From Torreya grandis (lineage: Eukaryota; Streptophyta; Pinopsida; Cupressales; Taxaceae): a DNA stretch of 64,000 bases. The position numbers and the translations under genes are program-made. Under the pieces are notes generated by a model, which was given only the letters and a program-made list of their open reading frames with translations, had not been told where the DNA came from and ran no database searches. This document shows, piece after piece, positions 1 to 9,089 of the stretch (positions within the stretch are counted from its first letter, which is position 1; every line of letters starts with the position of its first letter). The stretch covers positions 621,001 through 685,000 of the forward strand of contig JARHVA010000002.1 in the NCBI GenBank assembly GCA_037957365.1, read 5' to 3'.

Positions 1-309
1 TAGTCACGCTTCATTGATGTAGAATTCATAAGCACAAACTGAGAAAGCCACTAAACAAGCATTTTGGAGCATCCAAGGAAATTGAGAAAAGGTTATTCTT
101 TCATGTTTTAGTTGTATTTTCTATTTTTGTATTGTTAACTAAATTCCCCCTTTGAGATACGCTTAAAGTGTTAGTTTAGTGTATTTTGATTGATTTATTT
201 TATCCACTAACATGATACTAATCTCCCCCTATAGCAATCTTGTGTTCACATAAACCATGTTGGAAAATGATTCAAATTTTGACTTTGTTATCACATATCT
301 AAAATACTT
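1..309. other. AT-rich sequence, nothing recognised
   Basis: I see no open frame, repeat or motif here that I can name. Recognisable similarity to the Penelope-like copy near 49.2 kb begins only at about position 310. This stretch may be the poorly conserved 5' part of that element or older flanking DNA. Confidence 0.4.
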
Positions 310-2107
310 TATATTATATATAACAAATTATAACTGGTGAGTAAGTGTACATCTAAATCTAAGCATTCTTTCAGCTAAACAATGATAATTGAGAGGTATC
401 CAATTCAATACTATCTAAGGAAAGAACTTGGTTATATTTAATTGACTTACCATATCAAATATATAGAAGCATTTATATCTTGATAAATAACCAACAAACT
501 ATCATACTTATCAATTAAACAACAATCTTTTCGATAACAATATTAATCAATTGACAAAAATATAAATTAAAAATAACAATAATATTTATAAAAACAATTT
601 AATAATAACATTAAAATTGAAAATATTGATAATACTAATAATAATATTATTATTAAATGTAAAAATAATAATAATAATAATTTAGCTAATTATATTGTAT
701 CGAATTTAAAAGAAAATCATTTTTCAATTTCTTTGATACTTATAAATAAAGTAAGAAAAGATTGTGCACTAAGTTTGAGACATGTCAATATTCCCACAAC
801 AAATATTATTATAAAAGAATGGGGGACATTTTCACTCTTAAATAATAATTAAGAGATTTTAATTTTTAAGGTGGATAAGAGAAATGCTACAATAATAATA
901 GATAAGAGGGATTATGTATGATATCAGAATGGAAGAGCATTTTAAAAGTTATGGAAGCCACCAAAGGCTTGCTTATAATCTAATGTTATTGACGATGAAT
1001 GGGATAAAAAAATTATATAAGCATCAATTTTGGATGAAGTCACTAAGAAAAACATAATTTTAAACAAAGAGATAATCCACAAAATATATGATGATTAAAA
1101 ATTCACAAAGTAGACATGCCTTTAAGATTAATTGTTGATATTATTTATTCTCCTATTTATAATTTTGTAATTTTATTTGGAAAAAAATTAAAACTTTTGG
1201 ATGTCATTAAGATATTGTATTTTATAAAAGATTCAATAAAATTTAAATTTTTTTCAAAAATAAAAATGTAGAAAAATAAGATTTAAACTTTAATATTGAT
1301 GTATCTCTCTTTACCAAAGTTTTGATTGAAAATGTAATTGAAATGTTTAAAGAATGCATTAATGAAAGAACAACTTTGTTTATGCCTTTCTATTTAAAGT
1401 TAATTTATTCTTTTTCAAGGTTGTTATTTTTAAAAAATTGAAGGGATGGAAATTGTTTCACTTCAGTTTTTTAGTTGTGGTCAACTTATATATAGATAAA
1501 TTTGAAGAAAGGAATTTTAATTTCTTTTTATTTGGATCCATATGATAAAAAATGTATGTTGACAACACTAATTTATGTTGAAAACATAGGTGAGATAGCA
1601 TCAAGAAAATCCACTATCATATCAATTATTTAATTCTTAATATTAAAGAGGTAGAGGAAGAAGCTAACTTACACAAAAGGTACGAGTGTTCAAGACACTA
1701 GCCACTAGACCTTTTATAAATTGCACTAAAGACAAATTAGAGCAAGAAATTGAGTATTTCAAAATGTATGTACGAGAATTAAGTATAAAAGTAATAAAAT
1801 TGTGAGGTCTCTAAAATAAACAAGAGATAGCTACGACTAGCAACCAAAAATATATTTCATAATAGCGAGCACTATAACTTTTTTAATGTACATTGAAAGA
1901 TTGTCCAATAAAATTTTAAAATTCTTAAAATGAAAAAACATTGAAACCAATTTTACCAAAATAAATAAATAAATCACTTAAAATTAGCTAGGGACCATAT
2001 GAACCATGGTTAATTAATTGTGCTTATAAAATTTAATGCTCTTGTGGGATGACTTACACTCATAAAACAAGAAGATCCATCTAGAAAAAGAAAATAAACA
2101 TACCATT
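310..2107 (+). mobile_element. Penelope-like retroelement remnant (copy A)
   Basis: Decayed Penelope-like element (PLE) read left to right, with many stops and frameshifts. A pre-RT block near 875-915 reads VDKRNATIIIDKRDYV, like the DKGN-type motif of PLEs. At 1101-1275 an open stretch begins IHKVDMPLRLIV and continues SPIYNF, the hallmark PLE reverse-transcriptase block (family form: LPKIHK, PLRPIV, SPTYN). At 1292-1390 the frame reads IDVSLFTKVLIENVIEM, the FDV-SLFT block with the first catalytic Asp. At about 1444 GMEIVSL matches GMAMGSP. A GIY-YIG-like endonuclease start is at 2010-2085 (CAYKI, CSCGMTYTH, TRRSI). I could not find the YxDD catalytic motif. The same blocks occur in order at 49.2-50.9 kb. 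Homology with that copy stops at about 2107, some 23 bp from the stop codon of the P450 gene. Confidence 0.8.
2032..2037 (-). terminator. candidate poly(A) signal ATTAAA for the P450 gene
   Basis: On the minus strand ATTAAA lies about 95 nt past the P450 stop codon. It sits inside the GIY-YIG-like part of the Penelope-like remnant, read antisense. If used, the transposon supplies the 3' UTR. ATTAAA is common by chance in such AT-rich DNA, so this is only a candidate. Confidence 0.3.
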
Positions 2108-2129
2108 GTTGCGGCCAATGACTGATGAG

Positions 2130-3716
2130 TCATCGGTATGTTACCGTAACAGGTAACCCTCCTCTCATACGCATGGTGAGTGACAGCGCATAATCCCATT
2201 CCCGACATTTAACCCCTTCCTCAACCACCTCATAACGGAAGCGATGAATAACAGAAGCCACAATTGACTTCATCTGTATGAATGCCATCTCTTTGCCCAA
2301 ACATACTCGAGGCCCCGCATGAAACACAGGGAATTTATAAGGACTCTCTCCCACAAATTCCCCCTTGTTCAACCATCTCTCAGGCTTGAACTCCAAACAA
2401 TCACTGCCCCAAATATTTTCCATCCTGCCCATGGAATAACTACTGTAATTCAAATTACATCCTTTCTCCACACGAGTCCCGTCTGGCAAAACGTCATCAT
2501 GAGAAGCAAATTTACTGTTGACAGGCAAAGGAGGGTACAACCTCATCGATTCGCACAGAGCAGCATGCAGATATTGCATATCCTTCAATTCTTCAAAGCT
2601 CATCAAAGCAATTTCTTCTTCTGGGGATTGTGCTGATCTCAGGGTCAAAACTTGTAAAATTTCAGAGTGAATGGCTTCCTCCACTTTCGGATGTAAAGAC
2701 AGCAGCCAGAAAAACCATGCGAGAGCAACGGATGTAGTATCCCTCCCTGCCAACATAAAGCTCACTGCCATCTCTTTCAAAAACATATCCATCGTGCCAC
2801 TCGATTTCTTGTCACCTTCAAAATAATCTTGTTTCCTGAGTTGATTTAAATTATTCGAACGAGCTGCCATGAACCTAGACACCAGATCCTCTCTTTCACA
2901 GCCTCCCCCATTCGCAGTCATCTCGCTCCTTCTGGAACGCACCACATTCAAAGCAAATTTGTCCACTACATTAATCGCTTCGCGTAAGCGCTTTTCAGAA
3001 CCGATGTTGAGCATGCGCTTGATTCTCCATAGAAATGGAACGGCAGAGGCAATCCTGGCGGCGGTAATATCCGTAGCATTGTCAAAGGCTTGTGATAACT
3101 GTGAGGTGGGCAAGGAAGGAAGGAGGCAGCAGGGATCCACCCCAAAAGCAACCTTGCAAATATTATCAAACCCAAACCTCTGCAAAACATCCTGCAAATC
3201 TAAAGACTTACCGGTTTCACACGCGTTTGAGAGAACAAGCACGAGACGGTTCTGAATTTCCCACTGCACCGTCTCCAGCACGAAGCTTCTCAGAGACTTG
3301 GTATTGAACTCATAGCTGGCGGTCTTTCTCTGCATCTTCCAAAGCTCCGCGTCGGCATTGAAGATACCTTGCCCAAGGAAATCGTGGAGAACAAAGGTAA
3401 GGCGTTCTCCCTTGGGATAATTTTCAAAGTTGGTTTTCAGCATATGCTCTATGTTACTAGGATTCGCGGTTATGATGTCTCTTACTCCGCCTGGCCGTTC
3501 GATCTCAAAGGTATTGGTTGGCATCTTTTCAGCTGTTTCTGTGAACCAATGCAGAAACCTGTGGCGATTTCTAAAGCATTCGAAGGCGGAGCCGACTATG
3601 GGGTAGATAGCAGGTCCTCTATGGTGTTTTTTTTTAATTTTTCTTCTTAGAAAACACAATAGAAAATACCCAACTAAAAGGACGAGGAGCACAAGAAAAA
3701 AATGGTTGCTAACCAT
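2130..3716 (-). CDS. CYP94: CYP94-family cytochrome P450
   Basis: Intact 528-aa frame without introns, the usual length and structure for plant CYP94 enzymes. An N-terminal hydrophobic anchor (residues about 5-23) is followed by a basic stretch (RRKIKKKHHRGP) ending in a proline hinge, which indicates an ER membrane protein facing the cytosol. Visible motifs are the I-helix AGRDTT (323-328), ESMR of the K-helix ExxR (389-392), FKPERW (443-448) and the haem loop FHAGPRVCLG (465-474) with ligand Cys472. The blocks HMLKTNFENYPKG and RKTASYEFNTKSLRSF are characteristic of CYP94 rather than CYP86 or CYP704. Known CYP94 enzymes omega-hydroxylate fatty acids or oxidise jasmonoyl-isoleucine; which of these applies here cannot be decided. 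The start is the first ATG, directly before the anchor. The gene is visibly richer in G and C than its surroundings. Its stop lies about 23 bp from a Penelope-like remnant, and broken copies of it occur elsewhere in the window. Confidence 0.95.
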   Translation of the reverse strand: MVSNHFFLVLLVLLVGYFLLCFLRRKIKKKHHRGPAIYPIVGSAFECFRNRHRFLHWFTETAEKMPTNTFEIERPGGVRDIITANPSNIEHMLKTNFENYPKGERLTFVLHDFLGQGIFNADAELWKMQRKTASYEFNTKSLRSFVLETVQWEIQNRLVLVLSNACETGKSLDLQDVLQRFGFDNICKVAFGVDPCCLLPSLPTSQLSQAFDNATDITAARIASAVPFLWRIKRMLNIGSEKRLREAINVVDKFALNVVRSRRSEMTANGGGCEREDLVSRFMAARSNNLNQLRKQDYFEGDKKSSGTMDMFLKEMAVSFMLAGRDTTSVALAWFFWLLSLHPKVEEAIHSEILQVLTLRSAQSPEEEIALMSFEELKDMQYLHAALCESMRLYPPLPVNSKFASHDDVLPDGTRVEKGCNLNYSSYSMGRMENIWGSDCLEFKPERWLNKGEFVGESPYKFPVFHAGPRVCLGKEMAFIQMKSIVASVIHRFRYEVVEEGVKCREWDYALSLTMRMRGGLPVTVTYR

Positions 3717-3941
3717 TTTCAGAAGAATATGTGGATTAAGGTGAGGAGCTCTGTATGCTTATTTCCCACCACTCAATCATGTATGCAGCTTCCTACACAA
3801 CGATCAAATATAGTTGACAGATGTAATTTTCATTTATTTCCTCTACCAAATTGTACCATTCTATGGGGCTTCGTACATGACTATGAAATATAATTGACAT
3901 ACGCAATTTTCATTTGTTTGTACCGTCACTAATGTCTATGA
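3717..3941 (-). promoter_or_regulatory. P450 upstream region with 80-bp tandem duplication
   Basis: Immediately upstream of the P450 start, an 80-bp segment is present twice in tandem (3782-3861 and 3862-3941). Matching landmarks at the 80-bp offset are AAATATA at 3806-3812 and 3886-3892, TTGACA just after each, and AATTTTCATTT. Read on the gene's strand, AAATATA becomes TATATTT, about 90 and 170 bp above the ATG, so there may be two alternative TATA-like elements. The same duplicated arrangement is seen upstream of the broken copy in unit B (51.53-51.68 kb). Promoter function is inferred from position only. Confidence 0.5.
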
Positions 3942-4045
3942 AATATATGAATACAAGTGCCGTCGTGTGGATGGATTGTTTTGAAATTTAATTGATTGGA
4001 ATAAATTTCCTTTACCCTTTTTTTTCAGTTGTATGTGAGTTGCTT

Positions 4046-4300
4046 GAAATTTAGTTGATTGAAATTTATTTCCTTTATCAATTTAGTTCATGGGTATTTA
4101 TTTTTCTTATCTATTCTTTCACATCATTTTGAAATTTATTTGATTGGAATTTATTTCCTCTAACAATTTTATTGATGGGAATTTATTTTCCTTTCCAATT
4201 CTTTCACATCATTTTGAAATTTATTTGATTGAAATTTATTTCTTTTACCAATTTTATTGATGGGAATTTATTTTCCTTACCAATTCTTTCACATGATTCT
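4046..4300. repeat. 85-bp tandem repeat, three units
   Basis: Three successive units start at 4046, 4131 and 4216 with GAAATTTAGTTGATTG or close variants. Each continues with TTTATTTCCTTTACCAATTT, a GGGAATTTATTTTCC-like block and CTTTCACATCATTTT. Single units recur at about 4820 and 4907, and the same motif opens each larger unit of the P450-containing repeats at 4907-5455 and 51766-53010. Confidence 0.75.
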
Positions 4301-4303
4301 TTA

Positions 4304-4495
4304 TTTTCAGCTGTTTCTGTGAACCAGTGTAGAAACCTGTGGCGATTTCTAAAGCAGTCGAAGGCGGAGCCAACTATGAGGTAGATAGCAGATCTTCTAT
4401 GGTGTTTTTTTTTTAATTTTTCTTCTTAGAAAACACAATAGAAAATACCCAACTAAAAGGATGAGGAGCACAAGAAAAAAATGGTTGCTAACCAT
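4304..4495 (-). pseudogene. duplicated 5' end of the CYP94 gene
   Basis: Near-exact copy of the first 60-odd codons of the P450 and its upstream DNA, repeated 778-779 bp to the right (3531 matches 4309; the start codon at 3716 matches 4495). The homology continues through the promoter to at least about 4900, so the locus carries a direct duplication of about 0.78 kb. The copy has one extra T in the T run near 4405 (10 instead of 9), which shifts the frame, and it ends at the duplication boundary without the rest of the enzyme. It therefore cannot encode a P450, although it retains an ATG and a promoter-like sequence that could give a short transcript. Confidence 0.85.
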
Positions 4496-4906
4496 TTTCA
4501 TAAGAATGTGAATTAAGGCGAGGAGCTCTGTATGCTTATTTCCCACCACTCAATCATGTATGGAGCTTCCTACACAACAATAAAATATAGTTGACAGATG
4601 TAATTTTCATTTATTTCCTCTACCAAATTGTACCATTCTATGGGGCTTCGTACATGACTATGAAATACAATTGACAGACGCAATTTTCATTTGTTTGTAC
4701 CGTCACTAATGTCTATGAAATCTATGAATACAAGTGCCGTCGTTTGAATGGATTGCTTTGAATTTTAATTGATTGGAATATATTCACTTTACCAAATTTT
4801 TCGGTTATAGATTTGCTTGAAATTTAGTTGATTGAAATTTGTTTCCTTTTATCAATTTAGTTGATGGGTATTTATTATTTTTCCAATAATTTTTTCATAT
4901 CATTTT

Positions 4907-5455
4907 GAAATTTAGTTGGTTGAAATTTATTTCTTTTACCAATTTAATTGATGGGAAATTATTTTCTTTATCAAAAAATTTCACATCATTTTTCATTTTC
5001 AATAAGCTTGTTTTTTTTATGTTTTGTTTTCAAAATAAATTTATTCATTACATTAATTGGTAGGTTTAATTAGTATTTATAAATTGATTGATTTCGATTG
5101 AATAATTAATTATTATTTTTAAATATTTAATATTTTTTAATATAGATTTATATGATTTGTGTGAAATTTAGTTGATTAGAATTTATTTCCTTTATCAATT
5201 AAATAGATGGAAATTTATTTTTCTTATCAGTTCTTTCACATTATTCTCCTATTTCAATGATCTTGTTTCTTTTGAAACACCTTAGTTTCAAAGCAAATCT
5301 ATTCACTATATTAATTAGTAAGTTTAATCAGTGCTCATAAATCGATTGATTTTAATTAGACAACCAATCAATTTTTTAAAATATTTATTATTTTTTGATA
5401 TAAATTTATATGATTTGTTAAGAGTTTGAACTCCACCAATTTATAAATACCAATT
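4907..5455. repeat. about 256-bp repeat containing a P450 exon piece (unit A)
   Basis: Two units start at 4907 and 5163. Each begins with the 85-bp motif, then a segment matching the P450 coding strand region 2905-2985 (GGAAC, TTCAAAGCAAAT, CACTA-ATTAAT; about 25 codons of exon), then an AT-rich stretch with the landmark GATTGATTTTAATT. The same array is longer in unit B (51766-53010). The exon piece is too decayed to encode anything. Confidence 0.65.
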
Positions 5456-5460
5456 AATAT

Positions 5461-5580
5461 TAGTTAAAATGATCACTTTATGTAAATATTTTTTAGAACC
5501 TATGTTAGCACACACTTGATTACAGACTCCACATAAAAAAATGATAGAGGAAATTTTTGTAGTGCCAATAAATGTAGCAT
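5461..5580 (-). pseudogene. internally deleted CYP94 remnant
   Basis: Matches P450 positions of about 2968-3079: AGAACC, ATGTTAGCACAC in place of ATGTTGAGCATGCGC, CTTGATT, ATAGAGGAA and GTAGCAT. It then jumps at about 5580-5620 to sequence resembling the upstream region of the P450 (GGTGAGGATCTCTATATGC). Units B and C keep the intervening exon (53.1-53.6 and 60.7-61.2 kb), so unit A has lost it. Only a fossil. Confidence 0.65.
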
Positions 5581-5620
5581 AACTACCTCATGCAGTACAC
5601 TATCATAACTACCTCATATG

Positions 5621-6496
5621 GTGAGGATCTCTATATGCTTATTTTCCATTTTAATTATAAAGGGGAACTACTCAATAGAAAAATGGCATCAATAAAATGG
5701 ATTCACTCAATATCTACAGATTAAAAAACATTTTAAAGATATTCTATTAAAGGATAGGCTAACCCATAAATAGTTTTAATATTTAATTCTTCAATGTCTA
5801 AACTACAAAGAAGGTTAACACCTTAAGAGACAATCCTCATGACCACATTTCACACACACACACACACACACACATCCCACAATTCTAATTAGCTTCTTAA
5901 TTAAGTTATGGTTAGGACCCATCAACATCTTCATTAGGGCTGGTATTCCTATTTTAAAAAGGCAAGTAATTCATACGTATACTGAAGAATCAAGTCACTA
6001 TTAGTTTAATAACAATAAATATTAACTTTTAAGGTTTGACCAATTTCTTTTAAAATCACAACCCCGTAAGTTCTTCAAATCATTTATTGAAGGGTAAAAT
6101 GAGATTTGTATGTGTATCAAATTTCATTATTAAGATATTATTATATCAAAAACAATAAAAATCAACAAGAGATAGAAAGAATAATATATTCACACAAATG
6201 ACCAAATAATTGATTTAGAGTTGGAATGAAAAGCATAGTTTTTATGATATATTTATGTAGACAATCATTCTATAATCAAAATAATATAAATGAATAAAAA
6301 TGTATATTTCAACATATGTTTCTAGGCATGCTCATAGAGTAGTTATTTCTAACTTAAAGCACTCATCTTAATAATGATATGTATCATTTAGAATTACAAT
6401 ATTCACCATACAAAATGCTATTATTTTTTTTTAAAATCTATTCTTACAATTTTTAATTTATTTTATAGAAAATAATAATAAATTCACCATTATTTT
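5621..6496. repeat. segmental-duplication unit A, left arm
   Basis: Non-coding sequence shared with unit B (about 53.66-54.50 kb) and unit C (about 61.24-62.45 kb). Landmarks in all three are a GGATAG, AACCCAT, TTTTAATATTTA block, TCAATGTCTAAACTA, a TAGGTTCTTC-like block, ATCAACAAGAGATAGAAAGA, and TATATTCATGTAGACAATCATT. I see no open frame of interest. The arm is cut at 6497 by an LTR element and resumes at 15038. Confidence 0.75.
5851..5874. repeat. (CA)12 microsatellite
   Basis: Perfect run of twelve CA units. Units B and C have no such run at the equivalent place, so it expanded in unit A only. Confidence 0.95.
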
Positions 6497-6768
6497 TGTT
6501 AAGATTTATTAACATTATTAATTATTATATAGGTTTAATTATTTTAAATCTATTATAACATGTTAATTTGTTTATTATTATTGGTAAATATATTCCCGTA
6601 AAATTTGTTGTTATCTATGACTATTTCAAATTATTAGATCCTATTTTCTAAGAGGTTATTGTGCTACCTCCATGACTATATAATAGCCAAATGTTTTGTA
6701 TCAAATATATAAAAATATAATATTATTTTTGTGTGCAATTTTTCATTCAAGTGTCCAATTTACCAACA
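6497..6768 (+). repeat. 5' LTR of the non-autonomous element
   Basis: 272 bp, TGTTA...CAACA. It contains GACTATATAATAGCC, a TATA-like core shared with the LTRs at 14873-15037 and 16274-16548. Confidence 0.8.
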
Positions 6769-8772
6769 GTGTGGTATTAGAGCAAAAATCCATAATAGAG
6801 TGCAATATAGTGCGTTGAGTTTTGAAGAGGCATCTCCAAAGTCATTGTTGCCTCTGGTAATGTGAGAGATTAGTTTTTGTCAATGCAAATATTATAATTT
6901 TAATAATAGTTTTTCAATTTTAAAGCTACATTGTGCACCTCATCAATAATCTTCACACTTGTACATGTTGGTTCCTAACATTTTCTGCCATAATTCATTT
7001 AGATCTATATCACATTTAATTTTTGATGTGACTACAAAATCTAGATTTTCTCCATTTCCAACACTTCTATCAGGATCCTTATATTGTGGAGATAAAACCC
7101 CTGTTGGCTACCAGTCTACACATCATCTCATGTAAATTATGTTGTGTACATATCCATTTAGTATCATACTTCTTATTCAATGAAATTACACTTACATGGT
7201 TATGCTTCTTGGTGAAACCAAAAGGATCTAATATGTATGCATGCACAATCAGATATTTTTGATAAAATTTTGTGTTGTCCATTTTAGACCTAAGCGTGCC
7301 CTGACAAATTTGTTGTGAAATGTCACCCCTGATATCTACATGCATTCATCACATACATCAATAAATTATTTATATATATGTTATGTCAGAGTTATAAAAC
7401 ATCTGTTAACACGTTGTATTTGACCTATAATATCTGTGAATTGATATTATTTTACTGTGATTAAAGTTTATATCAGAATTACATGGGTATCATGCTACTA
7501 CTTTCAATCCTTCTACTGCCATTTTTGTTGAGATCAGAGTTACATGGTGAGCTTATCCCTCTACCATTGTTCATGTTGTGCCCTTTTTTAGTCAAACCTT
7601 CTGTGTAATGCTCCATTCTACCATCCACCACCAGATAACTTTCATATAAGCCCACCATTTTAGGTTTCATTAAGAAATTTATCTTGGATGATTATATAAT
7701 AAGTAATATTACGTCAATAGTCTTTTAAATTTTTTCAATTTATTTATTTTGGTCAAGACAAAGTTCATTATGGTGTCATGTATATCACCTAAAATTAATT
7801 CATGCAAGTCATGTTTAAAATTAAAATAATATATATATTCAAATTGTCACTTAATTTTCTATTGTTAGGTGGCCGATTTGTTTTAGGTTTGAGTTTTAAT
7901 AGCTTGTTAAAAATTTTATAGAACACCTTTTTTAAGTCTAGTCTTTTATTGATATTTTTTTGGTTCAAATTCAAAGAATTTTATGTTGATGTTGTCTATT
8001 TTTAGAGAATCATTTTATCATTGAGTCAGTGTTAAAGTTATCAAAGTCAATATTTTGTCATCCAAAGTTTTCAAAATGTTAAAAGAGTCCATTTTTAAAT
8101 ATGTCATATTTGTCAAAGAGTCAAATAAAAAGATGCATTTCTGGGTGACCTTGATGTCCTATGAAAATGTATTATTTCACATTGAAGGGAATATTTCTCT
8201 TGGAAATATCATGTAGTTGAGCTTCACGACATCATTAGATGAGTAAGTAGCACCTAAATGGAGGTTGGAGGATAATTGGCATCCTCTCATGAGTCATCTA
8301 TAATGGGGTCACATCATTGTTATGGTGACATTTTTAAATATGTTTATTTTATGTTGTGTGTGTTATGATTATGCAGTGTGGGTTTTAATAAAATATTGAG
8401 GATTATTTTCTAGTTTGGTAGTTCCTAATGAAGAACATTATGGGGAGAAAAATCACTAAAGTAGTGCTTGGTTCTTGTAAAAAGGTTTGTGAAAATCTGA
8501 GAAACCATCGAAGTGATTGAGGCTTCTTGCCACCTACAGGTTCATGGTCAACCTACAAAAAAATACTATATGAGTTTGTGGTAATCCAAGAAACCACTGA
8601 AGGTGTTAAGTAGAGATATGTACTCCTATCACTTTCATGTTTGTGGTAATCTTATAAAGAGAAACCAAGGTGTCACTAAGACCATGAAGCCACAAATATG
8701 GCATGCCACCTCAAATGTGAGTAGGCTACATGGAGAGTGTAAATATTTTTTACCATCTTTGATTTAAAGGAG
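6769..8772 (+). other. internal region of the non-autonomous LTR element
   Basis: About 2 kb between primer-binding site and purine tract. I recognise no retroviral domain in any frame. The longest frames are an 88-codon one on the minus strand (7079-7345) and a 63-codon one (7479-7670), with no motif I can name. Coding is not supported. Such coding-free interiors are typical of LARD-type elements. Confidence 0.5.
8475..8682. repeat. imperfect repeat in the LTR-element interior
   Basis: A motif around GTTTGTGGTAATC followed by AGAAACCA recurs at about 8482, 8574 and 8640. Spacing is irregular (roughly 65-95 bp) and identity is modest. Confidence 0.4.
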
Positions 8773-8896
8773 TGTTAGGAATTAATAATGTTAAGGGGGT
8801 GAATGTTATGATATAATAAAATTGTTAATTATTTTAAACCTATTATAGCATGTTAGTTTGTTTATAATTATCAGGGAATATATTCTCGTAGGATTT
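8773..8896 (+). repeat. 3' LTR, left half
   Basis: Begins TGTTAGGAATT and aligns with the first half of the LTR at 6497. It is interrupted at about 8896 by the poly(T) that marks the 3' end of the LINE, and continues at 14873. Confidence 0.75.
8881..8896. repeat. LINE target-site duplication, left copy
   Basis: TATTCTCGTAGGATTT. The right copy at 14857-14872 differs at one position (AAGATTT in place of AGGATTT). The matching undivided sequence in the other LTRs is ATTCCCGTAAAATTT (about 6593). Confidence 0.8.
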
Positions 8897-9089
8897 TTTT
8901 TTTAATAAAAAGGGTAAAAATATATTAATAAAAGAACAAGAGCATTACAAGAAGAATGGGAGACCGAAATCCCCAAAGGAAAACAACAAGTGTAGAAAAA
9001 CTAGGGAGGAACCCACCTATATGTTGATATGAGCCTTCCTATCTTCCTCCAAAATACATTCCAAATTAAATCAAAGCTCCAAGGAGACA

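Noticed and set aside
2121..2150. CTGATGAG near the Penelope-like junction, resembling a hammerhead-ribozyme core (PLE terminal repeats can carry these)
   Set aside because: It lies in the last codons and stop of the P450 frame, and no matching GAAA core or closing stem follows.
2014..2208. 64-codon minus frame overlapping the P450 end
   Set aside because: It is out of frame with the P450, crosses the PLE junction and has no motif.
2319..3650. Several plus-strand and other-frame ORFs of 71-128 codons
   Set aside because: They are antisense or shifted readings of the P450 gene, which is long, motif-complete and explains their openness.
4046..5455. Regularly spaced repeats as a CRISPR array
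   Set aside because: Units are 85 and about 256 bp with no unique spacers, in a plant nuclear context; they are minisatellites.
7079..7345. 88-codon minus frame as a gene
   Set aside because: No recognisable domain, and it lies inside a non-coding LTR element. Kept only as something to search.
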